Source: Lautropia sp.
GTDB lineage: Bacteria > Pseudomonadota > Gammaproteobacteria > Burkholderiales > Burkholderiaceae_E
Length of the DNA stretch: 64,000 nt
Direction of reading: 5' to 3'
Assembly (NCBI GenBank): GCA_030530775.1
Contig: JAUMUG010000003.1
Coordinates: 186,001 to 250,000 of the forward strand
Part shown: positions 45,229-55,994 of the stretch, one piece after another
How the letters are laid out: each line of letters opens with the position of its first letter
Numbering within the stretch: the first letter of the stretch is position 1
Program-made: the position numbers and the translations under genes
Notes under the pieces: model-generated
The model's database searches: none
Seen by the model: only the letters and a program-made list of their open reading frames with translations
What the model was told of the DNA's origin: nothing

Positions 45229-46496
45229 CAGCGTGCCGGCACCATGATCAGCTCCGGAAACGACACGAACGATACCAGCAGGATCAGCTGCGCCAGCAAA
45301 AAGGGCCAGATACCCTTGATCAGAGCCAGGAAAGAGACTCGCCCGACGCCGCAGACCACGTTCAGCACGGTGCCCACCGGCGGGGTGATCAGCCCGATCG
45401 AACAATTGATGATGAACATCACGCCGAAGTAGACCGGATCGATGCCGGCCTCCTGCACCACCGGCATCAGCACCGGCGCCAGGATCAGGATGGCAGGCGT
45501 CATGTCCATCATGCAGCCCACCGCGACGATCACCAGCATGATGAACAGCAGCAACAGCTTCGGATGGGCCATCAGCGGCTCCATCAGCTCGATCAGTTGC
45601 GTCGGCAGATCGGCGATGGTGACCAGCCAGGCCGACACCATCGCCGCCGCCACCAGAAACATCACCACCGAGGTGGTGACACCGGCCCGGACGAATACCG
45701 GCAGAATGTCTTTCGGTTTCAGCTCGCGGTAAACCAGCGTCGCCACGAGCAGCGAATAGACGGCCGCGACCACGGCGGCCTCGGTGGGCGTGAACACCCC
45801 CATCTTGAGGCCGACGATGATGATCACCGGCAGCATCAGCGCCCAGCTGCCCTCGACCATGGCATGCAGTCTGTCACGGCGTCCGACCCGCGGCAATGGC
45901 TGCGTGTCTTCCTTTCGGCTCACCCACGACCAGACCAACAACAGCACCAGCCCCATCATCACACCGGGTGCAATCCCGGCCAGAAAGAGCCTGGAAATAG
46001 ACACCCCACTGGCCACCCCGAAGACCACGAAACCGATACTGGGCGGAATCACCGGTGCGATGATGCCACCTGCTGCCACCAGCCCGCAGGAACGCGCCCG
46101 ATCATGACCCGCACGCGCCATCATCGGCACCAGCAGAGCCGCCAGCGCAGCCGAATCGGCCACTGCCGAACCGGACAGGGAGGCCAGCAGCACCGAAGCG
46201 AAGATCACCACATAGCCCAGACCGCCGCGCACATGGCCGACGAAAGCAATCGCCACATTGACGATGCGCCGCGACAGACCACCGGCATTCATCACTTCAC
46301 CGGCCAGCAGAAAGAACGGCACTGCCAGCAACGGAAAGCTGTCGGCGCCGTTGATCAGGTTCTGCGCGATGATCTGAGCATCGAACATATCCAGATGGAT
46401 CATCAGCGCCACCGCCGTCACCAGCATCGCGAAGGCGATCGGCGTGCCCAGCGCGACGGTAGCCAGCAACACGCCCAGAAAGACCAGAATCGTCAT
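45216..46496 (-). CDS. dctM: TRAP transporter large permease DctM
   Basis: A 426-residue membrane protein with about 12 hydrophobic segments. Family blocks are NGADSFPLLAVPFFLLAGEVMN, SGSAVADSAA, IAPVIPPSIGFVVFG and NCSIGLITPPVGTVLN. It is the ion-coupled translocation subunit working with DctQ and DctP. Its start overlaps the dctQ stop by four bases (ATGA). Confidence 0.95.
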   Translation of the reverse strand: MTILVFLGVLLATVALGTPIAFAMLVTAVALMIHLDMFDAQIIAQNLINGADSFPLLAVPFFLLAGEVMNAGGLSRRIVNVAIAFVGHVRGGLGYVVIFASVLLASLSGSAVADSAALAALLVPMMARAGHDRARSCGLVAAGGIIAPVIPPSIGFVVFGVASGVSISRLFLAGIAPGVMMGLVLLLVWSWVSRKEDTQPLPRVGRRDRLHAMVEGSWALMLPVIIIVGLKMGVFTPTEAAVVAAVYSLLVATLVYRELKPKDILPVFVRAGVTTSVVMFLVAAAMVSAWLVTIADLPTQLIELMEPLMAHPKLLLLFIMLVIVAVGCMMDMTPAILILAPVLMPVVQEAGIDPVYFGVMFIINCSIGLITPPVGTVLNVVCGVGRVSFLALIKGIWPFLLAQLILLVSFVSFPELIMVPARWLNG

Positions 46497-47206
46497 GCCG
46501 TGTCTCCGCCGCCGGCTTTGTCGGTGCCCGTCCGCTCCTTGTCTCCGCCATGGTCATGCCCATCGGCGTGCCCGGACGTGCCGGCCTCCGGCTCGTCGTC
46601 CCTGCCCCGGCCACGGACTTTGCTGCCCTTGCCTGCTTCGCGCGATGGAATCGGCTCATCCTCCCCGCCCCGATCCCCGCTGCCTGCAACCCCCGCCGGC
46701 GTTTCCTTCAGGCCGCGGAACAGGTCGTACAGCAACAGCGGCAGCGCCAGCACCGAGAACAGCACGCCGGCACCGTAGAAATACCGCATCGACAGCCCCG
46801 AAGACGGCGCCGCCACCTCCCAGTTGATCTCGGTCTGTGCCCAGCTACCCTCCAGCAGCAGCCAGCAGACATAGAGCATCAGCAGATGGCCGAGCACTTG
46901 GCAGACACGTCGACCAGATGGACCCAGGCGTGAGATCACGACATCCACGCCGATATGGGCCCGTTCGCGCAGCGCGATCAGCGCCCCCAGAAAGGTCATC
47001 CAGACAAAGGCCCAGCGTGACAGTTCTTCCGAAATGGTGATGGAGCTGTTGAAACCATAGCGCAAAGCGACATTGCCGAGCACCAGCACCACCATCACCA
47101 TCAGTAGCAGGCCGACCACCAGTTTCAGACCGGCAAAACCGAGATCGACCATCCGTCCAAGCAGCGACTCGGAGCGATCGGACGCAACATTCGAACCGTG
47201 ATTCAA
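46493..47206 (-). CDS. dctQ: TRAP transporter small permease DctQ
   Basis: A 237-residue DctQ with four membrane helices (family block RYGFNSSITISEELSRWAFVWMTFLGA). The start is taken as TTG at 47206 because a perfect AAGGAGG lies 7 bases upstream. A TTG at 47272 would add 22 residues but has no such site. The last 70 residues are a charged Gly/Asp/Glu/His-rich tail (including HADGHDHGGD) not typical of DctQ. It is the first gene of the TRAP operon. Confidence 0.9.
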   Translation of the reverse strand: MNHGSNVASDRSESLLGRMVDLGFAGLKLVVGLLLMVMVVLVLGNVALRYGFNSSITISEELSRWAFVWMTFLGALIALRERAHIGVDVVISRLGPSGRRVCQVLGHLLMLYVCWLLLEGSWAQTEINWEVAAPSSGLSMRYFYGAGVLFSVLALPLLLYDLFRGLKETPAGVAGSGDRGGEDEPIPSREAGKGSKVRGRGRDDEPEAGTSGHADGHDHGGDKERTGTDKAGGGDTA

Positions 47207-47617
47207 ACCATGTCCTCCTTGCGAGGACCAGAGCCATGAAGCACCCTGCTCTGTGGACCGGACACCCGCCAAACCTCCCGTGATTGATCATTCATGTCTG
47301 GCGCCGGATCGACCGCCTCCACACAGTGCCCGGCGCTCTGCGCGCCCGAAGGCAGACGGCATCGGCCCCTGGTTCCGAAGCGCCCGGACCCAAGCGACCA
47401 CACCGAATGTGTATTGTGCGGCTCAATTCCGTCGATTGCAAAAATCTGCCACATTGTCATCGGGCCGATTGCAGAGCACGCACGACCCCGGACCGCCGAA
47501 AGCATGCGGGTGCCGTGAACACGCCCCCTCGCCGGACGAAAGGCCTCCGTTCCGTGGACACCCGATGCGCTGCCGCACCCCGCAGTCCAAAGGTCTTCCA
47601 GCCAGCGCAGAGGCAGA
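47207..47617. other. Intergenic region between the BaeS-like kinase and dctQ
   Basis: These 411 bases hold the candidate TRAP promoter and no recognisable gene. No transcription regulator for the TRAP operon is encoded here. Confidence 0.45.
47413..47441 (-). promoter_or_regulatory. Candidate promoter of the TRAP operon
   Basis: On the minus strand TTGCAA (plus 47436-47441), a 17-base spacer and CACAAT (plus 47413-47418) lie about 200 bases before dctQ. Each hexamer matches consensus at 4 of 6 positions. Confidence 0.35.
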
Positions 47618-48820
47618 TCATCGAACCGGCAGACGGATCCTGACCCGCCCCCCTCCCTGCGGACGGTTGGCGACCTGCAGACTGCCCCCATGAGCCTGGC
47701 AGATGGCGGCGGCCACGGCCAAGCCCAGGCCGCTGCCGCCCCGATGGCGCGACCGGGAATGCTCGGCCCGCCAGAAGCGATCACAGACCCGATCGAGGTC
47801 CTGCTCGGGAAAGCCCGGACCGGCGTCCTCGATGTCCAGCACGGCCCAACCTTCATGTTCGGCCGCGGCAAAGCGTAACCAGCGACCGCTGCCGGCATAG
47901 CGCAATGCGTTGTCCAGCAGACCACTGAGCACCTGCCCGACCCGATCGCGGTCGGCATGGATCATCAGTTCATCGGGCACGTCCAGTTCGATGCGCAGTC
48001 CAGCCTTCTCGACGGCCTGTGCCTGCCAGGCACAACGCTCTTCGACCAGCCCGCGCAGATAGAAATCCCCCGGTGACAGCGCCAGCTGACCGGCCGAAGC
48101 CAACGAAAGCAGATAGAGATCATCGATCAGATGATCGATCTGATCCAGCTGGCGCATGATGATGCCCAGCTGTTCGGACGAGGCCGGAAACACCCCGTCG
48201 CGGACCCCCTGCAGACGCCCCTTGGCTGCCGTCAGCGGAGTACGCAACTCGTGGGCAAGCGCTGCACTGGACACCTGCAACTCGTGATCGTAACGCTGCA
48301 GACGTTCAGCCATCTGGTTGAAATCATCCGTCAGCACTTTCATGGCCGGTGGAGCCCCCTTCAGTGCCCGGGCGCGGGAGCCGAAACCACCCCGAGCGAT
48401 CTCGCCGGCCGCCTCGGCCACGGCCCCCAGCTGACGCGACAGATGACGCGACAACCACAGACAGCCGAGCAGAACCGGAATCAATGACAACAGTGTCCAG
48501 CCACTGTATTTCCACCAGAAATGACTTCCGGCCATGGCACCGATGCGAATGTACTGATCCACTATCCGATGCCGTATGTAGAAATCCCTCAGCCGGGCAA
48601 TCTGCTCCGCATTCGGTGCGGCATTTCCATAGACTTCATCCTCCAGCCGAAGCATCTCTGCTCTGGCTTGCGCAGGCAACATATCAGCGAGCCGGTCTTC
48701 CCAATAGATATTGACGGCCACACTGATACCGAGAACGGTCGCCTGCGAAATCAGGGCGAGCGCCACCACGCGCATGCTGATCCAGCGCAGCAGCGAAGCT
48801 TGTTTCTTTTGAGCCTTCAT
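47618..48820 (-). CDS. BaeS-like sensor histidine kinase
   Basis: A 400-residue membrane sensor. Helices at about 19-37 and 105-124 enclose a short periplasmic region; a HAMP domain follows, then DHp with AALAHELRTPLTAAK (H190) and the ATPase domain with NALRYA, DAGPGFPE and [13 protein letters not shown]. It follows its regulator with a four-base overlap. The resemblance to BaeS (envelope stress) is general; the signal is unknown. Confidence 0.88.
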   Translation of the reverse strand: MKAQKKQASLLRWISMRVVALALISQATVLGISVAVNIYWEDRLADMLPAQARAEMLRLEDEVYGNAAPNAEQIARLRDFYIRHRIVDQYIRIGAMAGSHFWWKYSGWTLLSLIPVLLGCLWLSRHLSRQLGAVAEAAGEIARGGFGSRARALKGAPPAMKVLTDDFNQMAERLQRYDHELQVSSAALAHELRTPLTAAKGRLQGVRDGVFPASSEQLGIIMRQLDQIDHLIDDLYLLSLASAGQLALSPGDFYLRGLVEERCAWQAQAVEKAGLRIELDVPDELMIHADRDRVGQVLSGLLDNALRYAGSGRWLRFAAAEHEGWAVLDIEDAGPGFPEQDLDRVCDRFWRAEHSRSRHRGGSGLGLAVAAAICQAHGGSLQVANRPQGGGRVRIRLPVR

Positions 48821-49518
48821 ACGGTATTGCGGAATCGATAGCCGAGTCCGCGCACGGTCAGCAGCACGCCCTTCACACCCACCTGCTCCAGCTTGCGACG
48901 CAGGTTGTAGACGTGCGCATCCATCACCCGTTCCATCGCGTTGCTGTCCGGGTGACAGTGTTCCAGCAACTCGCTGCGGCTGAAGGCCCTGGTGGGCGCG
49001 GCCATCATCAGCGCAAGCAGGCTGAACTCGGTCCGGGTCAAATCCAACACGAGCGCCTGGGCGTTCTGACGCTCCACCACCGCCTGAGTCGCATCCAGAT
49101 CGAGCACGAGATTTTCGTGCTGCAGCTTGCGCGCCGCAGCCATCGGCGCAGTATTGAAACGGCGTAGCACGGCGTGCACCCGTGCGACCACTTCGCCCGG
49201 ATGATAGGGCTTGACGACGTAATCATCTGCCCCATAGAGCAGTGCGTTGACGCGGTTGGTGTGCTGCCCGACCGCAGTCACCATGATGACGGGCGTGCAG
49301 GCATGCTGACGGATGGCTGCCAGCACCTGATTGCCATCCATACCCGGCAGCATCACATCCAACAGCACCAGGTCGGGATGCCAGCGGGCATGTTCCAGCA
49401 GGGCACTCGGCCCATCCGGCACATGCAGGCAATCGAAGCCGTCGCGGCGCAGATAGGCCTGCAGCACATCGGCGCTGTCCGGATCGTCTTCCACCAGCAA
49501 TACCCGTTGACCTGCCAT
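48817..49518 (-). CDS. BaeR-like response regulator (OmpR family)
   Basis: A 233-residue regulator with receiver residues D11/D12, D54 (LLDVMLPGMDG) and K103 (VVKPYHP), and an OmpR-type winged helix (about 130-233; RTEFSLLALMMAAPTRAFSRSELLEHCHPDSNAMERVMDAHVYNLRRKL in outline). AGAGGAGA lies about 8 bases before the ATG MAGQRV, which decides the start. It is coupled to the kinase gene by ATGA. Confidence 0.92.
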   Translation of the reverse strand: MAGQRVLLVEDDPDSADVLQAYLRRDGFDCLHVPDGPSALLEHARWHPDLVLLDVMLPGMDGNQVLAAIRQHACTPVIMVTAVGQHTNRVNALLYGADDYVVKPYHPGEVVARVHAVLRRFNTAPMAAARKLQHENLVLDLDATQAVVERQNAQALVLDLTRTEFSLLALMMAAPTRAFSRSELLEHCHPDSNAMERVMDAHVYNLRRKLEQVGVKGVLLTVRGLGYRFRNTV

Positions 49519-49892
49519 GTTTTCGTTCTCCTCTAAGAGCGCCGAACAGGGCCGAGGGACCCGTGCCATGGGAATGAACGGCATGGCCAGGGGTTCTCAC
49601 GGCCCAGTTGACGACGAGCGTACCGACCGCCGCCAACCCGGTGCAAAACGCCTGCCCGAGCACTCCGAGCGGTCGCCGGGATTCTACGTCCAGCCCGGTG
49701 AGGCTGTCCCACACACGATGCATCTCGGATCACCGGCTCCGCCCCGGGATCATGACCGACGATCCGATCGGGAAAGCATGGTCATCCCCGTACAGCCGAC
49801 CCATGCCGCCACACCCGAACGGCCACGCATGGTGTCACGTCCATCGATCATCGGCCGCACGAACGGGCAAGGCGGCACATGCACCCACACGA
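49519..49892. other. Intergenic region between dsdA and the BaeR-like gene
   Basis: These 374 GC-rich bases show no gene, terminator or clear promoter. Confidence 0.45.
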
Positions 49893-51317
49893 TCAGTCGG
49901 CGCGCAGATACTCGGCGAATACCTCATCCGGCACCATGCTGCCGCCAGTGGCCCAGATCAGATGGGTGGCCGCCCGCGCACGCTCGGGCGTCAGGCCGAT
50001 ACGTGCCCGGTAGCCCGTGTTCCGCAGCACCGAGGCGAAGCCCGGTATGCCTGCTGCTGCAGAGGGTTCCAGCTTGATGCCCTCGGTCTCGTACATCCGG
50101 CACAACTGCATCATCAGCGTTTCGTCCGAAACCGTGTAGTAGCCATCGATCAGCCGCTGCATCTGGCGTCCGACCAAACCGGAGGCACGGCCGACCGCGA
50201 GACCATCGGCGACGGTCAGATTGTCGATACCGAACTCCTGCACGCCGAGCTGATCATGCAGACCGGTATAGACCCCGAGCAGCATGGCGGGCGAATGCGT
50301 CGGCTCGGCAAACACGCAGTGCACGGCATCGCCATAAATCAGCTTCAGACCAAAGGCGACCCCGCCCGGTCCACCGCCGACCCCGCAGGGCAGATAGACG
50401 AAGAGCGGATGGTCCATATCCACCACGATGTCGGCCTGCTCGAACTGAGCTGCCAGACGCTCGGCCGCCACCGCATAGCCCAGAAAGAGATCGACCGAGT
50501 TCTCGTCGTCGATGAAATGACACCACGGGTCATACACGGCCTGACGCCGCCCCTCAGCCACCGCAGCGCTGTAGTCCGAAGTGTATTCGTGCACCTCGAC
50601 TCCGTGCTCGCGCAGCATCTGCTTCTTCCAGTCACGCGCAGCCGCGGCCATGTGCACCACTACTTTGAAACCCAGCGTCGCTCCCATCAACCCGATCGAC
50701 AGACCCAGATTGCCGGTGGAACCCACTGCGAGACGGTACTGTCCAAAGAAAGCACGTGCCTCATCGCCGTTCAAACGGATGTAATCATCCTCCGGTGCGA
50801 TCAGGCCCGCATTCAGCGCCAGCGTCTCGGCATGCTTCAGTACGGCATGGATGCCGCCACGTGCCTTGATCGAACCCGAAATCGGCAAGGCATGGTCCGC
50901 CTTGAGCCACAGCGCGCCGACCTGCTCTGCGATCGGATCGGCGCCGTCCAGCCGGGCGTCGACGGCCTCATCGGAGACGGTATCGGTCGATTCCCCCTGG
51001 TGGAGGAAATCCTGAACCAACACCGGCTGCAACCGCTCCAGCCGGATCAGATCGGATTCGATCAGCCCGCCGGCGGCTGCCGTTTCAGGAAAAGCGACGG
51101 CCAGATAAGGGGCAAAACGTTTCAGTCGGGCACTGGCGTCGGCCACATCCTCGGCGGACAGTCGCATGTCAGTCAGCGCCTGGGATACGGGCACTACGGC
51201 CGGATTGAACCAGACCGTGGGATGCAATGCCATCAGCTCGGAAATCAGCGGATAACGTCGCTGCCATTCGGCGAGTGTCCGTCCGTGGATCGTACGGGAG
51301 TTGTTGATGCCGGTCAT
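49893..51317 (-). CDS. dsdA: D-serine ammonia-lyase (D-serine dehydratase)
   Basis: A PLP enzyme (474 residues from this ATG) that converts D-serine to pyruvate and ammonia. The PLP lysine is in [11 protein letters not shown], and the phosphate-binding region is [12 protein letters not shown]. The C-terminal SAAAGIPG...[12 protein letters not shown] is family-typical. An ATG 12 bases upstream (MDST) is an alternative; neither has a good ribosome binding site. The usual E. coli partners dsdX and dsdC are absent from the window. Confidence 0.95.
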   Translation of the reverse strand: MTGINNSRTIHGRTLAEWQRRYPLISELMALHPTVWFNPAVVPVSQALTDMRLSAEDVADASARLKRFAPYLAVAFPETAAAGGLIESDLIRLERLQPVLVQDFLHQGESTDTVSDEAVDARLDGADPIAEQVGALWLKADHALPISGSIKARGGIHAVLKHAETLALNAGLIAPEDDYIRLNGDEARAFFGQYRLAVGSTGNLGLSIGLMGATLGFKVVVHMAAAARDWKKQMLREHGVEVHEYTSDYSAAVAEGRRQAVYDPWCHFIDDENSVDLFLGYAVAAERLAAQFEQADIVVDMDHPLFVYLPCGVGGGPGGVAFGLKLIYGDAVHCVFAEPTHSPAMLLGVYTGLHDQLGVQEFGIDNLTVADGLAVGRASGLVGRQMQRLIDGYYTVSDETLMMQLCRMYETEGIKLEPSAAAGIPGFASVLRNTGYRARIGLTPERARAATHLIWATGGSMVPDEVFAEYLRAD

Positions 51318-51497
51318 CGTTGAATCCATGGAGAAGGAGATTTGAAACGCCTTCCATTGTGAACCAGCCGCACAACTGGCGTTTGAACTCCCTGAACAAA
51401 GCACTAGGGCCTGTTCTGCCACGGAGCCAAACCCGGCACACAAGGACCCGAATGACGCACATGCGTCAGGCTCCCCGCCAGGCCCGGGGCTCTCCCA

Positions 51498-53852
51498 TCA
51501 ACCCGGCTTGCCCGGATCACTCGGCAACCACAGCCGCACTTCCTTCCAGCGCGGGTCGAGCTGTTTGCCCTTGCGGCCGCGCACCGATCGCAGGCTGTCG
51601 ATCTCGCGGACACTCATCGGGCGCTGCATCGGTTTCGCGGCCCGGCCGATGCCGCTGACGACCAGCCCGTCCGGGCCAGCGACGATCACCTGCCGCAGCT
51701 TCTCACCCTTGTCGAGCCCCATCAGGATCACACCGCGGCCGCCATTCTTCAGCCGCTTGACTTCCTCGACCCAAAAACTGAGCACCCGGCCCTTGTCACC
51801 CCCACCCAGACCATCACTCAAACACACGACGGAGGTTTGTTTGCTGCCATCGAAGGGCAACGGCGGCAGGGGCGCATCGCCGGCTTCGATGGTCAGATAG
51901 TGCTTGCCGGCCTTCATGCGGCTCTGCCAATCGGCTGCCTTGCACACCATGCCATAGCCACTTTCGGTCGCCACCAACACATCCTGTTCGGCCCTGGCCG
52001 CAAAGGCATACAGAATCTGTGAACCCGGCTCCAGCTCGACGAAGCTGGTGATCGGCACCCCGTCGCCACGGGCAGACGGCAGCCCGGCCACCGGCACCGA
52101 ATAGACCCGGCCATTGGAGGCCATCGCATAGACCGAATCGCTGGTCATCACCTCGAAGGTGCCCTGCAGACCGTCGCCGGCCTTGAAGTTGAACTGTTTG
52201 GGATCGTGGCCGTGACCCTGGCGAGCACGTACCCAGCCCATCATCGACACGATGACCGTCACCGGTTCTTCGATCTGCTTCTGTTCGACCGTCGCACGTT
52301 CCGCCGCTTCGATCAGCGTGCGGCGCTCGTCACCATAGGTTTTGACATCGGCCTCGATCTCCTTGATGACCGCTTTCTTGAGCACGCTTTCGCTGCCCAG
52401 CAGAGTCTGCAGCTTTTTCCGTTCATCGAACAGGTTTTTCAACTCCTGCTCGATCTTGATCGCTTCGAGCCGGGCCAGCTGACGCAGCCTGATTTCGAGA
52501 ATGTCTTCGGCCTGCCGTTCGCTCAGATCGAAGGCTTCCATCAGCGCCGGTTTCGGCTCATCCGATTCACGAATGATCCGGATGACCTCGTCGATGTTGA
52601 GCAGCACCAGCTGCCGGCCTTCCAGAATGTGGATGCGATCCTCGACCTTGGCCAACCGATGCGCACTGCGCCGGCGCACGGTCGACAGCCGGAAATCGAT
52701 CCATTCCTGCAGGATTTCGGTCAGCGATTTCTGGCGTGGCCGATGGTCACGGCCCAGCATCACCAGGTTGATCGACACCGTGGTCTCGAGGCTGGTGGCC
52801 GACAGAAGGCTGTTGATCAGCAGTGATTGCCCGATCTTCGACGTCTTCGGCTCGATCACCAGACGCACCGCCGCTTCCCGCCCGCTTTCATCACGGATCG
52901 CGTCCATCACGCCCAGAATCTGCGATTTGGCGTGCAGCTGCTCGGGTGTCAACGCCTTTTTGCCGGCTTTGAGCTTCGGGTTCGACAGATCCTCGATCTC
53001 CTCGAGTACCTTCTGCGCCGACACCCCATGCGGCAGCTCATCGACAACCAACTGCCACTGATTGCGGGCCAGTTCCTCGATGTGGTAGCGGGCGCGCACG
53101 CGGATCGAACCACGCCCGGTTCGATAGGCATCGGCCAGATCCTCGCGACTGCTGATGATCTGCCCGCCTCCTGGAAAATCGGGTCCCGACAGCACATCCA
53201 TCAGCTCCTCGTGATCGAGCTTCGGATTGCGGATCAGCGCAATCGCGGCCGCCGCGACTTCATTCAGATTATGCGACGGAATCTCGGTGGCCATCGCCAC
53301 CGCGATGCCCGAGGCACCATTGAGCAAAATCATCGGCAACCGTGCCGGCAACTGCTCCGGTTCTTCGGCAGAGCCATCATAATTTGGCACGAAATCAACC
53401 GTGCCCTGATCGATTTCATCGAGCAGAAGTCGCGCATAGGGCGTCAACCGAGCTTCGGTGTAACGCATCGCCGCCGCACCATCGCCGTCACGCGAGCCGA
53501 AGTTGCCCTGTCCGTCCACCAGCGGATAGCGCAGGCTGAAATCCTGGGCCATCCGCACCATGGCGTCGTAGGCAGCGCTGTCTCCGTGCGGATGGAATTT
53601 GCCCAGCACATCACCGACCACCCGCGCAGATTTGACCGGCTTGGCAGTCGGACCGAGGCCCATTTCGTGCATGGCGAACAGAATGCGTCGCTGCACCGGC
53701 TTCTGGCCGTCGCAGACATCGGGCAGTGCCCGGCTGCGGATGGTGGAAATGGCGTAATCGAGATAGGCGCGCTCGGCATAGCGCGCCAGGGTCAGTGTAT
53801 CGCCCGCGTCGTCTTCGAATTCGGCGCGATCATCGGCGATCGTGTCATCCAT
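51498..53852 (-). CDS. parC: DNA topoisomerase IV subunit A
   Basis: A 784-residue ParC that decatenates chromosomes with ParE. The quinolone-determining region reads [17 protein letters not shown], with S92 and D96 at the positions of E. coli S80 and E84, so the Ser is wild type. The catalytic tyrosine is Y131 (MRYTEARLT). It lies 126 bases downstream of parE on the same strand. Confidence 0.97.
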   Translation of the reverse strand: MDDTIADDRAEFEDDAGDTLTLARYAERAYLDYAISTIRSRALPDVCDGQKPVQRRILFAMHEMGLGPTAKPVKSARVVGDVLGKFHPHGDSAAYDAMVRMAQDFSLRYPLVDGQGNFGSRDGDGAAAMRYTEARLTPYARLLLDEIDQGTVDFVPNYDGSAEEPEQLPARLPMILLNGASGIAVAMATEIPSHNLNEVAAAAIALIRNPKLDHEELMDVLSGPDFPGGGQIISSREDLADAYRTGRGSIRVRARYHIEELARNQWQLVVDELPHGVSAQKVLEEIEDLSNPKLKAGKKALTPEQLHAKSQILGVMDAIRDESGREAAVRLVIEPKTSKIGQSLLINSLLSATSLETTVSINLVMLGRDHRPRQKSLTEILQEWIDFRLSTVRRRSAHRLAKVEDRIHILEGRQLVLLNIDEVIRIIRESDEPKPALMEAFDLSERQAEDILEIRLRQLARLEAIKIEQELKNLFDERKKLQTLLGSESVLKKAVIKEIEADVKTYGDERRTLIEAAERATVEQKQIEEPVTVIVSMMGWVRARQGHGHDPKQFNFKAGDGLQGTFEVMTSDSVYAMASNGRVYSVPVAGLPSARGDGVPITSFVELEPGSQILYAFAARAEQDVLVATESGYGMVCKAADWQSRMKAGKHYLTIEAGDAPLPPLPFDGSKQTSVVCLSDGLGGGDKGRVLSFWVEEVKRLKNGGRGVILMGLDKGEKLRQVIVAGPDGLVVSGIGRAAKPMQRPMSVREIDSLRSVRGRKGKQLDPRWKEVRLWLPSDPGKPG

Positions 53853-53978
53853 CGGATCCTGCTCCTGATTCGGTTGGCCACGGCCCGCAAAGACATGTTG
53901 CCAGGCTGCTATTTGCCGCAGCCCAGGCCTCGCCCTCGCAGGCGGTGGTTTGAACTCGCTTCGATATTGGAATCGATG

Positions 53979-55994
53979 TCAGATGTCGGCCCGGGCTTCG
54001 TGCCCGTTTTCCTCGAGCCAGGCGCGTCGTCCGGCGGCCTCGCCCTTGCCCATCAGCATCGTGAACTGCTTTTCGGTGTCACGGGCATCCACCGTGCCGA
54101 AGGCCACCATGACCAGGCTGCGGGTGGCCGGGTTCAGCGTGGTTTCCCACAGCTGCTCGGCGGTCATCTCGCCCAGTCCTTTGAAGCGCGACACACTCCA
54201 GCTGCCTTCGCGCAGACCATCCTTGCGCAACTTGTCTTCGAGATGACGCAGCTCGCGTCCATCCAGGCAATAGAGTTTGCGCAGCGGTTGCTTGCCACGT
54301 GCCGGCACATCGACCCGGAAAAGCGGCGGTCGGGCCACATAGATATGGCCGGCATCGATCAGCGCCGGGAAATGCCGAAAAAACAGCGTCAGCAGCAGCA
54401 CCTGAATGTGCGAACCGTCCACGTCGGCATCCGACAGGATGCAGATCTTGCCGTAGCGCAGCCCGCTCAAATCGGGTGAATCGCCCTTGGCATGGGGGTC
54501 GACGCCGATGGCGACGGCGATGTCGTGAATCTCGTTGTTGGCAAACAGCCGGTCACGCTCCGTCTCCCAGGTGTTGAGCAACTTGCCGCGCAGTGGCAGT
54601 ACGGCCTGACATTCCTTGTCGCGGCCCATCTTGGCCGAGCCCCCCGCTGAATCGCCCTCGACCAGAAACAGCTCGTTGCGGACGATATCGGTCGATTCGC
54701 AGTCGGTCAGTTTTCCGGGCAGCACCGCCACCCCCGAGCCCTTGCGCTTTTCGACCTTTTGCGCCGAACGCTGGCGAGCCTGCGCCTGACGGATCACCAG
54801 TTCGGCCAGCTTCCTGGCCTGATCGACATGCTGGTTCAGCCACAGCTCGAAGCTGGTGCGTACGAAGCCCGACACCAGCCGCACCGCATCGCGCGAGCTG
54901 AGCCGCTCCTTGGTCTGCCCCTGAAACTGCGGGTCCAGCACCCGGGCCGACAGAACGAAACTGGCGCGGGCAAAGGCATCCTCGGCCATCAGCCGCACGC
55001 CCTTGGGCTGCATGTTATGCAGTTCGATGAAGGCACGGATGGCTGTGAACAAGCCTTCGCGCAGACCGGATTCATGGGTGCCGCCGGCAGGGGTCGGAAT
55101 CAGGTTCACATAGGATTCGCGGGCCAATGGGCCGCTGTCGGTGAACGCCACCACCCAGTGCGCGCCCTCGCCTTCGGCAAAGCTCTCGTCGTGGACATCG
55201 GCATAGCGCTGATCTTCGAACAGCACCAGCGGCTCGACCATGCCGTCGCGCGACAGTTCTTCTTGCAGATAGCCGCGCAGGCCCTCGTCGTACTGCCAAT
55301 GTCTGGTTTCACCGGTTTTTTCGACAAACAACGACACCCGCACACCAGGCAGCAGCACCGCCTTGGAGCGCAACAGCCTCTCCAGCTCACCCTGCGGAAT
55401 GGTGGCGCTGTCGAAATACTTGGGATTGGGCCGGATGCCTACCCGCGTTCCACTGCTGGGTTCATCGCGCGTGGCGGGACGCGAAGCGAGCGGCTGCGCC
55501 AGGTCGCCATCGGTGAAAGCGATCGTATGGGCCAACCGACCCGATTCGCCACGCTCGCCCTTGCGCCAGACCGTCACATCCAGCCGGCTGGACAGGGCAT
55601 TGGTGACCGATACCCCCACACCGTGCAGACCACCCGAGAAGCTGTAGGCGCCACCGGCAGTCTTGTCGAACTTGCCACCGGCGTGCAGGCGGGTGAAGAC
55701 GATCTCGACCACCGGCACCCCTTCTTCGGGATGCAGACCGACCGGGATGCCACGGCCATCGTCGAGCACCTCGACCCGGCCATCGCGATACAGGCTGACA
55801 TCGATACGGCTTGCATAGCCACCCAGCGCTTCGTCGGCGGCGTTGTCGATGACCTCCTGAATGATGTGGAGCGGGTTCTCGGTGCGGGTGTACATGCCCG
55901 GCCGCTGCCGGACGGGCTCCAGCCCCTTGAGCACCTTGATCGAGGCCTCGGAATAGGCGGAAGCGGAACGGGAAGAGGATGAACGTGTTGCCAT
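53979..55994 (-). CDS. parE: DNA topoisomerase IV subunit B
   Basis: A 671-residue GHKL ATPase plus TOPRIM subunit. N-terminal EVIDNAADEAL and DDGRGIPV ATP-site motifs, SGGLHGVGVSVTNALS, then TOPRIM LVEGDSAGGSAKMGRD and SDADVDGSHI. A short Ser-rich leader precedes the conserved region. It is first of the parE-parC pair. Confidence 0.97.
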   Translation of the reverse strand: MATRSSSSRSASAYSEASIKVLKGLEPVRQRPGMYTRTENPLHIIQEVIDNAADEALGGYASRIDVSLYRDGRVEVLDDGRGIPVGLHPEEGVPVVEIVFTRLHAGGKFDKTAGGAYSFSGGLHGVGVSVTNALSSRLDVTVWRKGERGESGRLAHTIAFTDGDLAQPLASRPATRDEPSSGTRVGIRPNPKYFDSATIPQGELERLLRSKAVLLPGVRVSLFVEKTGETRHWQYDEGLRGYLQEELSRDGMVEPLVLFEDQRYADVHDESFAEGEGAHWVVAFTDSGPLARESYVNLIPTPAGGTHESGLREGLFTAIRAFIELHNMQPKGVRLMAEDAFARASFVLSARVLDPQFQGQTKERLSSRDAVRLVSGFVRTSFELWLNQHVDQARKLAELVIRQAQARQRSAQKVEKRKGSGVAVLPGKLTDCESTDIVRNELFLVEGDSAGGSAKMGRDKECQAVLPLRGKLLNTWETERDRLFANNEIHDIAVAIGVDPHAKGDSPDLSGLRYGKICILSDADVDGSHIQVLLLTLFFRHFPALIDAGHIYVARPPLFRVDVPARGKQPLRKLYCLDGRELRHLEDKLRKDGLREGSWSVSRFKGLGEMTAEQLWETTLNPATRSLVMVAFGTVDARDTEKQFTMLMGKGEAAGRRAWLEENGHEARADI

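Noticed and set aside
45207..46778. Open frame of about 520 codons antisense to dctM
   Set aside because: The translation is extremely His/Gln/Arg-rich, the usual result of reading a hydrophobic membrane protein gene on the opposite strand.
52827..54479. Open frame of about 550 codons antisense to parC and parE
   Set aside because: Both topoisomerase genes are certain, and the antisense frame crosses their junction.
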